From the NCBI GenBank assembly GCA_024278835.1, contig JAJRSK010000065.1, positions 1 to 64,000 on the forward strand: DNA of 64,000 nucleotides, written 5' to 3'. Of the stretch, positions 26,275 to 34,396 are shown in pieces (position 1 is the first letter of the stretch; every line of letters starts with the position of its first letter). The stretch is from Campylobacterales bacterium (GTDB lineage Bacteria; Campylobacterota; Campylobacteria; Campylobacterales; QNZT01). The notes under the pieces are model-generated. The model was given only the letters and a program-made list of their open reading frames with translations, was not told the origin of the DNA and ran no database searches. A program made the translations under genes and the position numbers.

Positions 26275-27162
26275 TTACTTTGTATATTTTAGTTTATCTC
26301 GTTGCACTTGTTCTATAGGTAAAATCTCTTCTTCCTTATAGTGCAATGCTTCATAAGCCACATTAAGATCTCTTACTAGTTTTTGTAATCCACCTGGTTC
26401 TAATGAAGCAGCGTGATCAGTTCCTTTCCAAGTTCTGTCTTTTGTAAAATGCCGCTCTATCCATCTTGAGCCTAATGTATATGCTGCAACATCCAGTGCT
26501 ATTCCAAGATGATGACCAGAAAATCCAATTTCACTTACTCGATTGTCATAGTTTTCATACAACCAATTAATCTCAAGCAAAGCAACATCTTTTGCCGGTA
26601 CAGGATAACCAGAAGTACAAGAATAGATAAGCAATCTATTTTTTGCTTGATCTGCCTCTTCAAAAAATTTAACAATCTCTTCTACTTCTGCTCTGCTTGT
26701 CATCCCTATGGACAATTGAACTTGACCTTTGTATTCATCTCTTAAAATCTTTAGCATATTAAAGTTATTATTACAAGCAGAAGGTACTTTAATGAACTCT
26801 GGATTAATAACACTTATCTCTCTTGCACTGTTTTCATCCCAAACAGATGTACTATATACCATCCCTATCTCATCACAATATTTTTTTAATTCAGCGTGTT
26901 GTTCTGGAGTAAACTCTAACGCTTCTCGATGAGATAGATACGTGTCTCCATAACTGTTATATGGGTTAGGATGTGGTGCATTGTATTGTTCGGGTTTAAT
27001 TTTTGCCCACCATTTATTGTCTCTTTTTTGAAATTTTACATATTTTGCACCTGCTTGTCCTGCTAACTTTATTAACTCTTTTGCTATACTCATTTGTCCC
27101 ATATGATTACAACCTATTTCAGCTATAATTTTTGGTTGCTGATAATCAAATTTAAATGCCAT
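26275..27162 (-). CDS. NeuB-like nonulosonate synthase lacking the SAF domain
   Basis: A 295-residue TIM-barrel enzyme condensing phosphoenolpyruvate with an N-acyl sugar. It carries IIAEIGCNHMGQMSIAKELI, AKYVKFQKRDN, STSVWDENSA, FIKVPSACNNNFNML, YSCTSGYPVP and ERHFTKDRTWKGTDHAASL. Most NeuB proteins (about 345 residues) add a C-terminal antifreeze-like SAF domain that contacts the sugar. Here the protein ends soon after the barrel (...RDKLKYTK) with no SAF. It resembles short NeuB relatives of some surface-glycan loci. The neighbour NeuA-HAD gene supports the pathway. Confidence 0.88.
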   Translation of the reverse strand: MAFKFDYQQPKIIAEIGCNHMGQMSIAKELIKLAGQAGAKYVKFQKRDNKWWAKIKPEQYNAPHPNPYNSYGDTYLSHREALEFTPEQHAELKKYCDEIGMVYSTSVWDENSAREISVINPEFIKVPSACNNNFNMLKILRDEYKGQVQLSIGMTSRAEVEEIVKFFEEADQAKNRLLIYSCTSGYPVPAKDVALLEINWLYENYDNRVSEIGFSGHHLGIALDVAAYTLGSRWIERHFTKDRTWKGTDHAASLEPGGLQKLVRDLNVAYEALHYKEEEILPIEQVQRDKLKYTK

Positions 27163-27182
27163 TTAATTTCCTTATTGCTAAT

Positions 27183-27932
27183 TTAATTTTTTACTCTGCC
27201 ATATTTATCTGAATAACGAATAATATCATCTTCACCAAAATATTCACCAAGCTGAACTTCTGAGAAAATAATATTTTCGTTGGTGTTATTAATAATTTGA
27301 TGTTTACATCCTTTTGGAATATAGATATATTTTCCTGGGTATACATCTATAACAGATTCTCCTAAAACCACTTTTCCTATTCCTTTTATAATTACCCAAT
27401 GTTCTTCTCTCCTTTTGTGTTCTTGTAAACTAATTTCAGAATTTGGAAATACGGTAATTATTTTAGATTGAGCGTGTGCAGTCAATATAGTGCTTTTATA
27501 GTAACCCCAAGGACGATTGTAAATTTCGTGTTCAAGTTTTTGGTTATCAAATAATGAAAAATCATACGTTAAATCAAAATCAATATTTTCCAAAAGCATA
27601 ATATGGAATTGTTTTTTCGTTAATACATTAATAAATTTTTTGTTAACATCAACTATAGGTAAAAAATCTATTTTATCAGACCTAAATAATGCACAAACTT
27701 CATCGAAAGAAGAGAACAAAGTTAAATACTTAAATTGTGTATTATGGATTTTATCTATTCTATCATTAATATTAAAACCATTTAAAAATGATCTTCTTAT
27801 ATCTCCGTCACTAATAACACCCTTTACACACTTATTTTCATCAATACAGATAAGAAATCTTTTTTTATTCTTTTGGAGCATTTGTAGTGCTTGATGTACA
27901 GAATCATTATATTTGATAGTTGTATCGTTCAT
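27183..27932 (-). CDS. CBS-pair protein fused to a mannose-6-phosphate isomerase type II cupin
   Basis: Residues 1 to about 115 form two CBS motifs (DTTIKYNDSVHQALQML... GVISDGDIRRSFLNG... and DFLPIVDVNKKFINVLTKKQF). Residues about 135-249 form a cupin of the ManC/type II PMI kind: YNRPWGYYKSTIL, KIITVFPNSEISLQEHKRREEHWVIIKG and EVQLGEYFGEDDIIRYSDKYGR. In nonulosonate loci the CBS pair is normally joined to a nucleotidyltransferase (PtmE-like). Here that domain is absent and a cupin takes its place. It is the first gene of the neuB/neuA group. Confidence 0.78.
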   Translation of the reverse strand: MNDTTIKYNDSVHQALQMLQKNKKRFLICIDENKCVKGVISDGDIRRSFLNGFNINDRIDKIHNTQFKYLTLFSSFDEVCALFRSDKIDFLPIVDVNKKFINVLTKKQFHIMLLENIDFDLTYDFSLFDNQKLEHEIYNRPWGYYKSTILTAHAQSKIITVFPNSEISLQEHKRREEHWVIIKGIGKVVLGESVIDVYPGKYIYIPKGCKHQIINNTNENIIFSEVQLGEYFGEDDIIRYSDKYGRVKN

Positions 27933-28354
27933 TATATGACGCCTTCAAAATATTATGTATTTAATCTTCTCACCAAATAGCCATGAAGTGTTTTTAAAGT
28001 ACTTCATTAAGCCTTGATGATTTTTTAGGGTGTTTAGTTTATCTATCACTACTATATCCAGACAAAATTAAAATTATTATGCGGTGAAAATATCTCTCTA
28101 AACAACTATTGCCTTTAATCAATTATAAATATTATTCATTATATTTAACAAATCATAAAAAGGTGTTGAATAGTTTTAGTTTTGTTATGGCGATATGATT
28201 TGATTTTGTTGCTATCTCCTTGATTATCACGAGCTTGCAATACCTTAAGCCACCCACTTCAGCTCCTCTACCAAAATCTCTATCTAGGAAATAGACTTCA
28301 GCGATATTTTTGCGTCTAAATGCAAACTCTTTGTTATCTCACCCCTATCCAAGC
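27933..28354. other. Gene-free stretch with possible decayed coding sequence
   Basis: About 420 bp without an intact gene. The part next to the Uma2 gene (about 28190-28340) keeps two short open stretches on the minus strand, one reading NIAEVYFLDRDFGRG and another reading LHLDAKISLKSIS, then a stop, then IEILVEELKWVA. They look like remains of a small gene, but I cannot name it. A weak TGAAGT/ACTTCA hairpin lies near 27984-28006. A promoter for the neuB group is expected in the AT-rich part but I see no convincing match. Confidence 0.35.
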
Positions 28355-28909
28355 CTATCTCCTAAACCTTTCAAAAACTTTCCCAAACGATATCTCCAAT
28401 ACACACCCCTCAACCTCAAAGGCATAACTCTCTTCTCGAAAATCCCCAGCTTTCACCAATCTCTCACCATTACTCTTATAGACCTTTGCCAATAGCTCAT
28501 CAGGATAGACCAGTACATAATACCCCACACCTTCATCTTCGTAGATGGAAAATTTTACCTTTTCATCAATTTTCGCCGTCGATTTACTCACCACTTCTAC
28601 GACGATTTTGGGAGCTTTGGTAATATAGGGCTTATCTATCTCATCGCATACCAGCACCACATCGGGTCTAAGCACCGTATCATCACTCACTTTATAATCT
28701 ACCTCATGGGCGATATAACACTCCTCGCACTCTTCATCAATCTCATTGGCTAACAATCTTGCGATCTCTGTTGCAATATTTTGATGCTTCACCATAGGAG
28801 CAGGAGCCATGGCATATGCGATACCGTCGATAAGTTCCCAATCCCCCTCCCAAAGTCTATAATCCTCGTATGTATAATGCGGCAACATATCAAGTTTTGC
28901 TACGCTCAT
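28355..28909 (-). CDS. Uma2-family (DUF820) putative restriction-like nuclease
   Basis: A 184-residue protein with YTYEDYRLWEGDWELIDGIAYAMAPAP at the N-terminus, the ELIDG motif, and the PD-(D/E)xK core LRPDVVLVCDE followed by PKIVVEVVSKST. The fold is that of Uma2/DUF820 proteins, abundant in cyanobacteria and scattered elsewhere and often mobile. The cellular role is unsettled. It sits between the nonulosonate and fucose parts of the glycan locus, on the same strand. Confidence 0.85.
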   Translation of the reverse strand: MSVAKLDMLPHYTYEDYRLWEGDWELIDGIAYAMAPAPMVKHQNIATEIARLLANEIDEECEECYIAHEVDYKVSDDTVLRPDVVLVCDEIDKPYITKAPKIVVEVVSKSTAKIDEKVKFSIYEDEGVGYYVLVYPDELLAKVYKSNGERLVKAGDFREESYAFEVEGCVLEISFGKVFERFRR

Positions 28910-28943
28910 GGTTGCACCTCCATTTTAGGTATTATAGCAGATT

Positions 28944-30017
28944 TTAAAGATACCACGCATAAACCCTTCTTATCCCCTCTTCTAATTCCACCTTATGCCT
29001 CCAGCCAAGAGCGTGAAGTTTGCTCACATCAGTAAGTTTTTTGTAAGTACCGTCTGGTTTGTCGGTATTAAAGTAAAAATCACCCTCAAAACCGACTATC
29101 TTTTTGATAAGATATGCCAACTCTTTTATTGATATATCTTCTCCCGTGCCAATGTTGATATGGGTATTTTTTATCATTTTTTGTGAAGCTAAAGCATCAC
29201 TTCCAACGATATCTTTAAAATCTCTATTTTGCATGATAAACAGACAAGCATCTGCCATATCATCACTATACATAAACTCTCGTCTAGGCTCTCCGCTCCC
29301 CCAAATCTCCACCTCTTTCTTGCCTTCAATCTTTGCTTCATGGATTTTTCTAAGCAGTGCGGGGAGAACATGGGAGGTTTCTAAATCAAAGTTATCATTC
29401 TCTCCATAGAGATTGGTCGGCATCACTGAGATGAAGTTGGTGCCATACTGGAGGTTATAACTCTCACACATTTTGATACCTGCTATCTTGGCTATGGCAT
29501 AGGGTTCGTTTGTATATTCTAACTCATCGGTGAGCAGATACTCTTCTTTCATAGGTTGTGGAGAGTTTTTGGGATAGATACAAGTGCTACCTAAAAACAG
29601 TAGTTTTTTTACACCGTTTAGGTAGCTTTGATGGATAACATTGTTTTGAATTTGCAAGTTTTCATAGATAAAATCTGCTCTATATGTGTTGTTGGCGACG
29701 ATGCCTCCCACTTTTGCAGCTGCCAAGAAAACAAATTCTGGTTTCTCGGTGTTGAAAAAATTTTCTACTTCGATTGTGTCTAGAAGATTTAGCTTTATCC
29801 ACTTTATAGAATTTGTTTTTAATGTTGAATTTTGAATGTTGAATGTTGAATTGTTTGGTTTTCTGTTGTGATAGGTTGTTATTATGTTTGTGTAGCCTTT
29901 TGATTGGAGGTTTTTTATGATTGCAGAACCTACAAGTCCTGTTCCTCCGGCTACAAAAACACGGGAGTGTTTTTGTAATTTTGAATTTTGAATTTTGAAT
30001 TTTGAATTATTTTGCAA
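28944..30017 (-). CDS. fcl: GDP-L-fucose synthase with repeat-derived insertions
   Basis: Epimerase/reductase making GDP-L-fucose from the Gmd product. The NADP motif is VFVAGGTGLVGSAI, the catalytic part FLGSTCIYPKNSPQPMKEE with YAIAKIAGIKMCE (S, Y, K), and DDMADACLFIM is typical. Two segments foreign to the family, NNSKFKIQNSKLQK at the N-terminus and NNSTFNIQNSTLKTN near residue 55, come from 7-bp repeat tracts. The first start available is TTG at 30017, with AGGGA upstream and 11 bp overlap with the S23 gene. The native start may have been lost to the repeats. Length 357 against the usual ~320. Confidence 0.9.
   Translation of the reverse strand: MQNNSKFKIQNSKLQKHSRVFVAGGTGLVGSAIIKNLQSKGYTNIITTYHNRKPNNSTFNIQNSTLKTNSIKWIKLNLLDTIEVENFFNTEKPEFVFLAAAKVGGIVANNTYRADFIYENLQIQNNVIHQSYLNGVKKLLFLGSTCIYPKNSPQPMKEEYLLTDELEYTNEPYAIAKIAGIKMCESYNLQYGTNFISVMPTNLYGENDNFDLETSHVLPALLRKIHEAKIEGKKEVEIWGSGEPRREFMYSDDMADACLFIMQNRDFKDIVGSDALASQKMIKNTHINIGTGEDISIKELAYLIKKIVGFEGDFYFNTDKPDGTYKKLTDVSKLHALGWRHKVELEEGIRRVYAWYL
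29821..29853. repeat. 7-bp repeat tract inside fcl
   Basis: About four units of the type ATTTTGA/ATGTTGA on the plus strand (ATTCAAA or ATTCAAC on the coding strand). They encode NSTFNIQ and NSTLKTN, a 7-residue period, between the second and third strands of the Rossmann fold. Confidence 0.8.
29977..30009. repeat. 7-bp repeat tract at the fcl start/S23 end
   Basis: Four near-perfect GAATTTT units. On the coding strand they give NSKFKIQNSK at the beginning of the fcl reading frame, just after the stop of the four-helix-bundle gene. Confidence 0.85.
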
Positions 30018-30375
30018 CTTTGTTTCCCTGACTTGATTTTACTATTGAAGTTAATAGTTTTATTATCTCTTCAATATCATTCAATAAACTTTTTGTATGT
30101 TTTTCTTTTATGTCTAAGTAGTTTGTTTTTATTAGTAAATCTATCCAGTATTTGCTTTCTCTTGCTTCTTTGCTTGATATTGCCATTTTGGATATGAAGT
30201 CTGCTTTTGATTGTCCTGCTTGAGCTTCATTTATATTTGCTCCTATTGATGTTCCGCATCTTAATAGTTGTTTGGACAATACATACTCTTTTTTCTCATC
30301 ACAAAGATATTTGTAAAGTTTCACAACTCTTATATCAAATTCAAATGATTTATCTAAAATTATATTATCTTTCAC
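30007..30375 (-). CDS. S23/four-helix-bundle protein (23S rRNA intervening-sequence family)
   Basis: A 122-residue all-helical protein of the family first seen in 23S rRNA intervening sequences. It has KSFEFDIRVVKLYKYL, then LSKQLLRCGTSIGANINEAQAGQSKADFISKMAISSKEARESKYWIDLL, which is the family signature (RxxTSIGAN and E-x2-E-x3-W). The same fold is used by Avd of diversity-generating retroelements, but no reverse transcriptase is present in the window. It sits between gmd and fcl with 7-bp repeat tracts on both sides. Function here is unknown. Confidence 0.88.
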   Translation of the reverse strand: MKDNIILDKSFEFDIRVVKLYKYLCDEKKEYVLSKQLLRCGTSIGANINEAQAGQSKADFISKMAISSKEARESKYWIDLLIKTNYLDIKEKHTKSLLNDIEEIIKLLTSIVKSSQGNKVAK

Positions 30376-30384
30376 ATCTTCTCC

Positions 30385-30417
30385 AATTCAACATTAAACA
30401 TTCAAAATTCAACATTA
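30385..30417. repeat. 7-bp repeat tract between gmd and the S23 gene
   Basis: Units ATTCAAC, ATTAAAC, ATTCAAA, ATTCAAC in a row on the plus strand, fitting ATTNAAN. It lies upstream of the S23 gene start, in the spacer to gmd. Confidence 0.8.
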
Positions 30418-30425
30418 TCTCCACT

Positions 30426-31541
30426 CTACTCAAAATAGTTCAGTATCTTATAACCACCATCTCTAAGATACTGATCTTTTGTCATCAAATGCAAATCACT
30501 CTCCATCATATCATCTACTAACTCTTTAAGTTTGTATTCTCGCTTCCATCCAAGCTTTTTCTCTGCTTTGCTAGGGTCTCCCAAGAGCAAATCTACCTCT
30601 GTTGGACGAAAATATTTTGGATCTACAGCGACTACTTCTTTTCCTATCTCTACTGGGTAGTTTGGATTTGTAGAAGATTTCACATACCCTTTTTCATCTA
30701 CGCCCTCTCCTTTAAACTCCAACTCTACCCCCACATAAGCAAATGCCATCCTCACAAACTCTCTTACCCTTGTCGTCTCTCCAGTAGCGATGACCCAATC
30801 TTCAGGTTTTTCGTATTGTAAAATCATCCACATCATCTTGACATAATCTTTCGCATGCCCCCAATCTCTCTTGGCATCTAAATTTCCAAGATAGAGTTTA
30901 TCTTGCAAGCCAAGTGCTATTTTAGATACTGCTCTTGTAATCTTTCTTGTGACAAATGTCTCACCTCTGACAGGAGACTCATGGTTAAAGAGTATCCCAT
31001 TGCAAGCAAACATCCCATACGCTTCACGATAATTTACCGTAATCCAATAGGCATACATCTTTGCCACTGCATAGGGTGAACGAGGATAAAAAGGTGTCGT
31101 TTCGCTTTGTGGTGTCTCTTGTACTTTTCCATATAACTCGCTTGTGCTTGCTTGATAAATCTTAGTTTTTTTCGTAAGCCCTAAGAGCTTCACAGCCTCT
31201 AAAATCCTAAGCGTTCCTGTTCCATCTGCATTTGCAACATATTCAGGCATCTCAAAACTCACCGCCACATGGCTCATCGCAGCAAGGTTATAAATCTCAT
31301 CAGGTTGCACCTCTTGGATGATACGCGTCAAGTTCATACTATCGGTCATATCACCATAGTGAAGGATAAAGTTTCTATTTTCAACATGTGGGTCTTGATA
31401 GAGATGATCTATACGATCTGTGTTAAAAAGCGAAGTTCTTCTTTTTATGCCATGAACTTCATACCCTTTTTTGAGTAAAAACTCTGCAAGATAGCTTCCA
31501 TCTTGTCCTGTTATCCCTGTGATAAGTGCCACTTTTTTCAT
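30426..31541 (-). CDS. gmd: GDP-mannose 4,6-dehydratase
   Basis: Makes GDP-4-keto-6-deoxymannose, the precursor of GDP-fucose. NADP motif [19 protein letters not shown] at the N-terminus, [14 protein letters not shown], the catalytic region [17 protein letters not shown] (T, E) and [15 protein letters not shown] (YxxxK), and [19 protein letters not shown]. Length of 371 is standard. It starts one base after manC ends (31542/31541). Fcl lies downstream beyond the S23 gene, so the two-step fucose route is interrupted by that insertion. Confidence 0.96.
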   Translation of the reverse strand: MKKVALITGITGQDGSYLAEFLLKKGYEVHGIKRRTSLFNTDRIDHLYQDPHVENRNFILHYGDMTDSMNLTRIIQEVQPDEIYNLAAMSHVAVSFEMPEYVANADGTGTLRILEAVKLLGLTKKTKIYQASTSELYGKVQETPQSETTPFYPRSPYAVAKMYAYWITVNYREAYGMFACNGILFNHESPVRGETFVTRKITRAVSKIALGLQDKLYLGNLDAKRDWGHAKDYVKMMWMILQYEKPEDWVIATGETTRVREFVRMAFAYVGVELEFKGEGVDEKGYVKSSTNPNYPVEIGKEVVAVDPKYFRPTEVDLLLGDPSKAEKKLGWKREYKLKELVDDMMESDLHLMTKDQYLRDGGYKILNYFE

Positions 31542-32963
31542 CTATTTATAGATCCTTTCAAAATCATCTTCTATTCTTACGATATCATCTTCACCCGTAT
31601 ATTCACCCACTTGTGCCTCTATCATGATAACAGGTATTTTACCCCTGTTTTCAACTCTATGCACCTCTCCCATCTTGATATAAGTCGATTCATTGGGTCT
31701 TATTAGTTTTACTTCATCTCCAACTGTAACTGTTGCCGTGCCACTGACAACTATCCAGTGTTCACTTCTATGAAAATGTTTTTGAAGTGAGAGTCTTTTT
31801 TCTGGTTGGACGATGATGCGTTTTATCTTATAGTTTTTATGTTCAAGCAACACTTCATAAGTGCCCCATGGACGGTGAGCAAGGGTGTGGATATTTGTAA
31901 GTTCACTCTTTTGCTCTTTTAGTTTTTCAACAACTTTTTTCACCTTTTGGCTTGATCCCTTTTTGCTGATAAGTAGTGCATCGTTGGTATCGACGATGAT
32001 AAGATCTTCGACATCAATCGTGGCGATATCTTTATCATTGGTGATGATGAGATTGTTTTTTGAATCGATGGAGATATGTTTTTGGCTCTTAGTGTTGCCA
32101 TGTCTATCTTTAGGGAGTTCATCATAGAGAGCATCAAAGCTTCCTACATCGCTCCAGCCTATATCGCACGGGACGACTTTGACTTTTTTACTCTTTTCCA
32201 TCACCGCATAATCGATACTGTCACTTGGAATTGCAAGCATATCTTCATGGATGATGCGTTTTTGGTTTTGGGTGATTGTTTGGCTCTTCTCATAGGCTTT
32301 TTGACAGGCTTCATAGATATCCGGGGAGTGTTGTTGCAGTTCTTCTAAAAATACTCCTGCTTTAAAGAGAAACATCCCACTGTTCCAGTAGTATTTTAAT
32401 GGTAAATTTTGAATGCTTAATTTTGAATTTTCTTCTATATATTGAGTAGCTATTTCTAGGTTTGGTTTTTCTTTGAATAATTCAACATTTAAAATTGAAC
32501 ATTTATCATTTTCAGGCTTTGCCTGAATATATCCAAAGCCTGTTTCAGGATATTGTGGCTTTATGCCAAAGGTTACAAGATTATCCTCTTTTGCCAAAAT
32601 TTTAGCTTCTTTGAGTGCTTTTTCATAAGCTTTTTCATCTTTGATTAAATGATCTGATGGAGTGACTAAAACTAACTCTTCTGGTTCTATATCCATGCAA
32701 GCTAATGCGATAGCAGGGGCAGTATTTCTTCCAACTGGCTCAAGGAGAAATTTTGAATCTTCTTCAAGTTGATCTATTGCTAAAAAGTACTGCTCTGTAT
32801 TTGATACGATATAGAAGCTTTCACACACTTTTTTGTTTCTTTGTGCTGTTAGTTGAAAGAGTGATTTATCGTCAAAAAGTTTGACAAACTGTTTTGGCAT
32901 GAGTGTACGGCTGATAGGCCAGAGTCTTGTGCCGCTGCCACCACAGAGGATGAGATTTATCAT
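31542..32963 (-). CDS. manC: Mannose-1-phosphate guanylyltransferase/mannose-6-phosphate isomerase
   Basis: Bifunctional enzyme making GDP-mannose. The nucleotidyltransferase domain starts LILCGGSGTRLWPISRTLMPKQF and has VTPSDHLIKDE. The C-terminal cupin is RPWGTYEVLLEHKNYKIKRIIVQPEKRLSLQKHFHRSEHWIVVSG. Length is 473. Two atypical segments, PENDKCSILNVELF and ENSKLSIQNLPLK, align with 7-bp repeat tracts at 32477-32505 and 32404-32430. The ATG at 32963 lies inside a TATCATGATA copy and overlaps the algC-like stop by ATGA. Confidence 0.95.
   Translation of the reverse strand: MINLILCGGSGTRLWPISRTLMPKQFVKLFDDKSLFQLTAQRNKKVCESFYIVSNTEQYFLAIDQLEEDSKFLLEPVGRNTAPAIALACMDIEPEELVLVTPSDHLIKDEKAYEKALKEAKILAKEDNLVTFGIKPQYPETGFGYIQAKPENDKCSILNVELFKEKPNLEIATQYIEENSKLSIQNLPLKYYWNSGMFLFKAGVFLEELQQHSPDIYEACQKAYEKSQTITQNQKRIIHEDMLAIPSDSIDYAVMEKSKKVKVVPCDIGWSDVGSFDALYDELPKDRHGNTKSQKHISIDSKNNLIITNDKDIATIDVEDLIIVDTNDALLISKKGSSQKVKKVVEKLKEQKSELTNIHTLAHRPWGTYEVLLEHKNYKIKRIIVQPEKRLSLQKHFHRSEHWIVVSGTATVTVGDEVKLIRPNESTYIKMGEVHRVENRGKIPVIMIEAQVGEYTGEDDIVRIEDDFERIYK
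32404..32430. repeat. 7-bp repeat tract inside manC (a)
   Basis: On the coding strand ATTCAAA, ATTAAGC, ATTCAAA in register. It encodes NSKLSIQNL just before the conserved YYWNSGMFLF. Confidence 0.7.
32477..32505. repeat. 7-bp repeat tract inside manC (b)
   Basis: On the plus strand ATTCAAC, ATTTAAA, ATTGAAC in register. Orientation is opposite to tract (a). It encodes DKCSILNVEL before the conserved FKEKP. Confidence 0.65.
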
Positions 32964-34330
32964 GATAGTGCCTTTTGGGCTGTTTGTATGAGTTGATTAA
33001 CTTCTTTCTCATACTCTTTTGCCAATGCTTCATCGCTGGATTCAAAGCGTGTGACAAGTATAGGTGTGGTGTTACTTGCTCTTACCAATCCCCACCCTTT
33101 TTCAAAGTGGATTCTCACCCCATCGATATCGATGATACGAACTACTTTTGGAAAGCTTTCTGGTGGGTTTTTAAGCATCTCTTTGATTTTATCGATGATG
33201 AGAAACTTCTCAGCTTCTGTTGTCTCTACTTTTATCTCTTCGGTAGAGTAAACTTTTGGGAGTGTATCAAGCTCTTTATCTAAGTCTATACCATCATGGA
33301 TGAGTTCAAGGATTCTAAGTGTAGCATAGATAGCATCGTCATAACCAAAGTAACGATGCTTGAAAAAGATATGTCCACTCACTTCACAGGCAAGGTCTGC
33401 ATTTGTCTCTTTCATCTTTACTTTGAGGTTTGAGTGACCGGTTTTGTACATAATCGTTTTAGCACCTCTTTTTTCTAACTCATCATACATGACTTGGGAG
33501 CATTTAACCTCTCCGATAATAGTGGGGTTTTTCATCTTTTTAGCAAAAAGAAGTGCCATCTGATCGCCTTTGATATTGTACTTATGGGTTAGCACTGCGA
33601 TACGATCAGCATCTCCATCATACGCAAAGGAGATATCTCCCTCTTGTTTTAGGGCAGTTTTGATATCTTCTAAGTTTTTCTCCACCGAAGGGTCTGGGTG
33701 ATGATTAGGAAAAGAGCCATCAGGTTCACAATAAAGCCCTTTGTATGTGAGATGCAGTGCATCAAATATATCAGTCAGCACGGTATCTGCCACGCCATTA
33801 CCACAATCTATCATGATAGTTGTATCCATCCCTTTAAGATGTGCAAATGACTCTATCATAAAGTTTTTATAAGGGGTTTTGACATCGATATCTATTTTTG
33901 TAAGATTATCAGGAATCTGTTTATCTCTGTTTTGCAAGATAGTATCACCAAGTCGATAGATATCATCTCCAAAAAACGGTGCTTTATCAATAGTGATTTT
34001 AAAGCCATTATATTCGCTAGGATTGTGTGAGCCTGTTATCATGATAGAAGCATCGATATTGAAATCATTATGATAATTTGCAAAATAGTTTACAGGTGTC
34101 GCTACCATCCCCATATCCAACACTACACATCCAGCAGCATTGAGTCCGGAAGTGAGATAATCTCTAAGAAGTGGAGAGTGACTTCTTGCATCATAGCCGA
34201 TAGCAACGCGTTTGTTACCTTTGATCAGTTCTCCTAAATAGTAACCAATAAGCTTTACACTCTGCTCATGGAGCTCTTTTTCGTAAATACCTCGTATATC
34301 GTACTCTCGGAAGATGGATTTTGTTATCAT
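32960..34330 (-). CDS. manB: Phosphomannomutase/phosphoglucomutase
   Basis: Interconverts mannose (or glucose) 6- and 1-phosphates, feeding manC. The N-terminal FREYDIRGIYEKEL, the phosphoserine loop SIMITGSHNPSEYNGFK, the metal site SFAYDGDADRIAVL and the sugar-specificity loop CEVSGHIFFKHRYFGYDD are all present. Length of 456 is normal for the AlgC/ManB group. Its ATG at 34330 lies in a TATCATGATA copy. It is the promoter-proximal gene of the fucose group. Homologues are also called algC or pmm. Confidence 0.93.
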   Translation of the reverse strand: MITKSIFREYDIRGIYEKELHEQSVKLIGYYLGELIKGNKRVAIGYDARSHSPLLRDYLTSGLNAAGCVVLDMGMVATPVNYFANYHNDFNIDASIMITGSHNPSEYNGFKITIDKAPFFGDDIYRLGDTILQNRDKQIPDNLTKIDIDVKTPYKNFMIESFAHLKGMDTTIMIDCGNGVADTVLTDIFDALHLTYKGLYCEPDGSFPNHHPDPSVEKNLEDIKTALKQEGDISFAYDGDADRIAVLTHKYNIKGDQMALLFAKKMKNPTIIGEVKCSQVMYDELEKRGAKTIMYKTGHSNLKVKMKETNADLACEVSGHIFFKHRYFGYDDAIYATLRILELIHDGIDLDKELDTLPKVYSTEEIKVETTEAEKFLIIDKIKEMLKNPPESFPKVVRIIDIDGVRIHFEKGWGLVRASNTTPILVTRFESSDEALAKEYEKEVNQLIQTAQKALS

Positions 34331-34396
34331 GATACTCTTTATCTTAAAATTATTTTATATATTATATTTAATAAAGTATAAATAAAAGCTAAATAG

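Noticed and set aside
30007-30375. Diversity-generating retroelement based on the Avd-like S23 protein
   Set aside because: No reverse transcriptase, template repeat or variable repeat was seen in the window; family membership alone is not enough.
30012-30521. Plus-strand ORFs opposite the S23 gene and gmd
   Set aside because: Leucine-rich low-complexity translations that are antisense to well-recognised genes.
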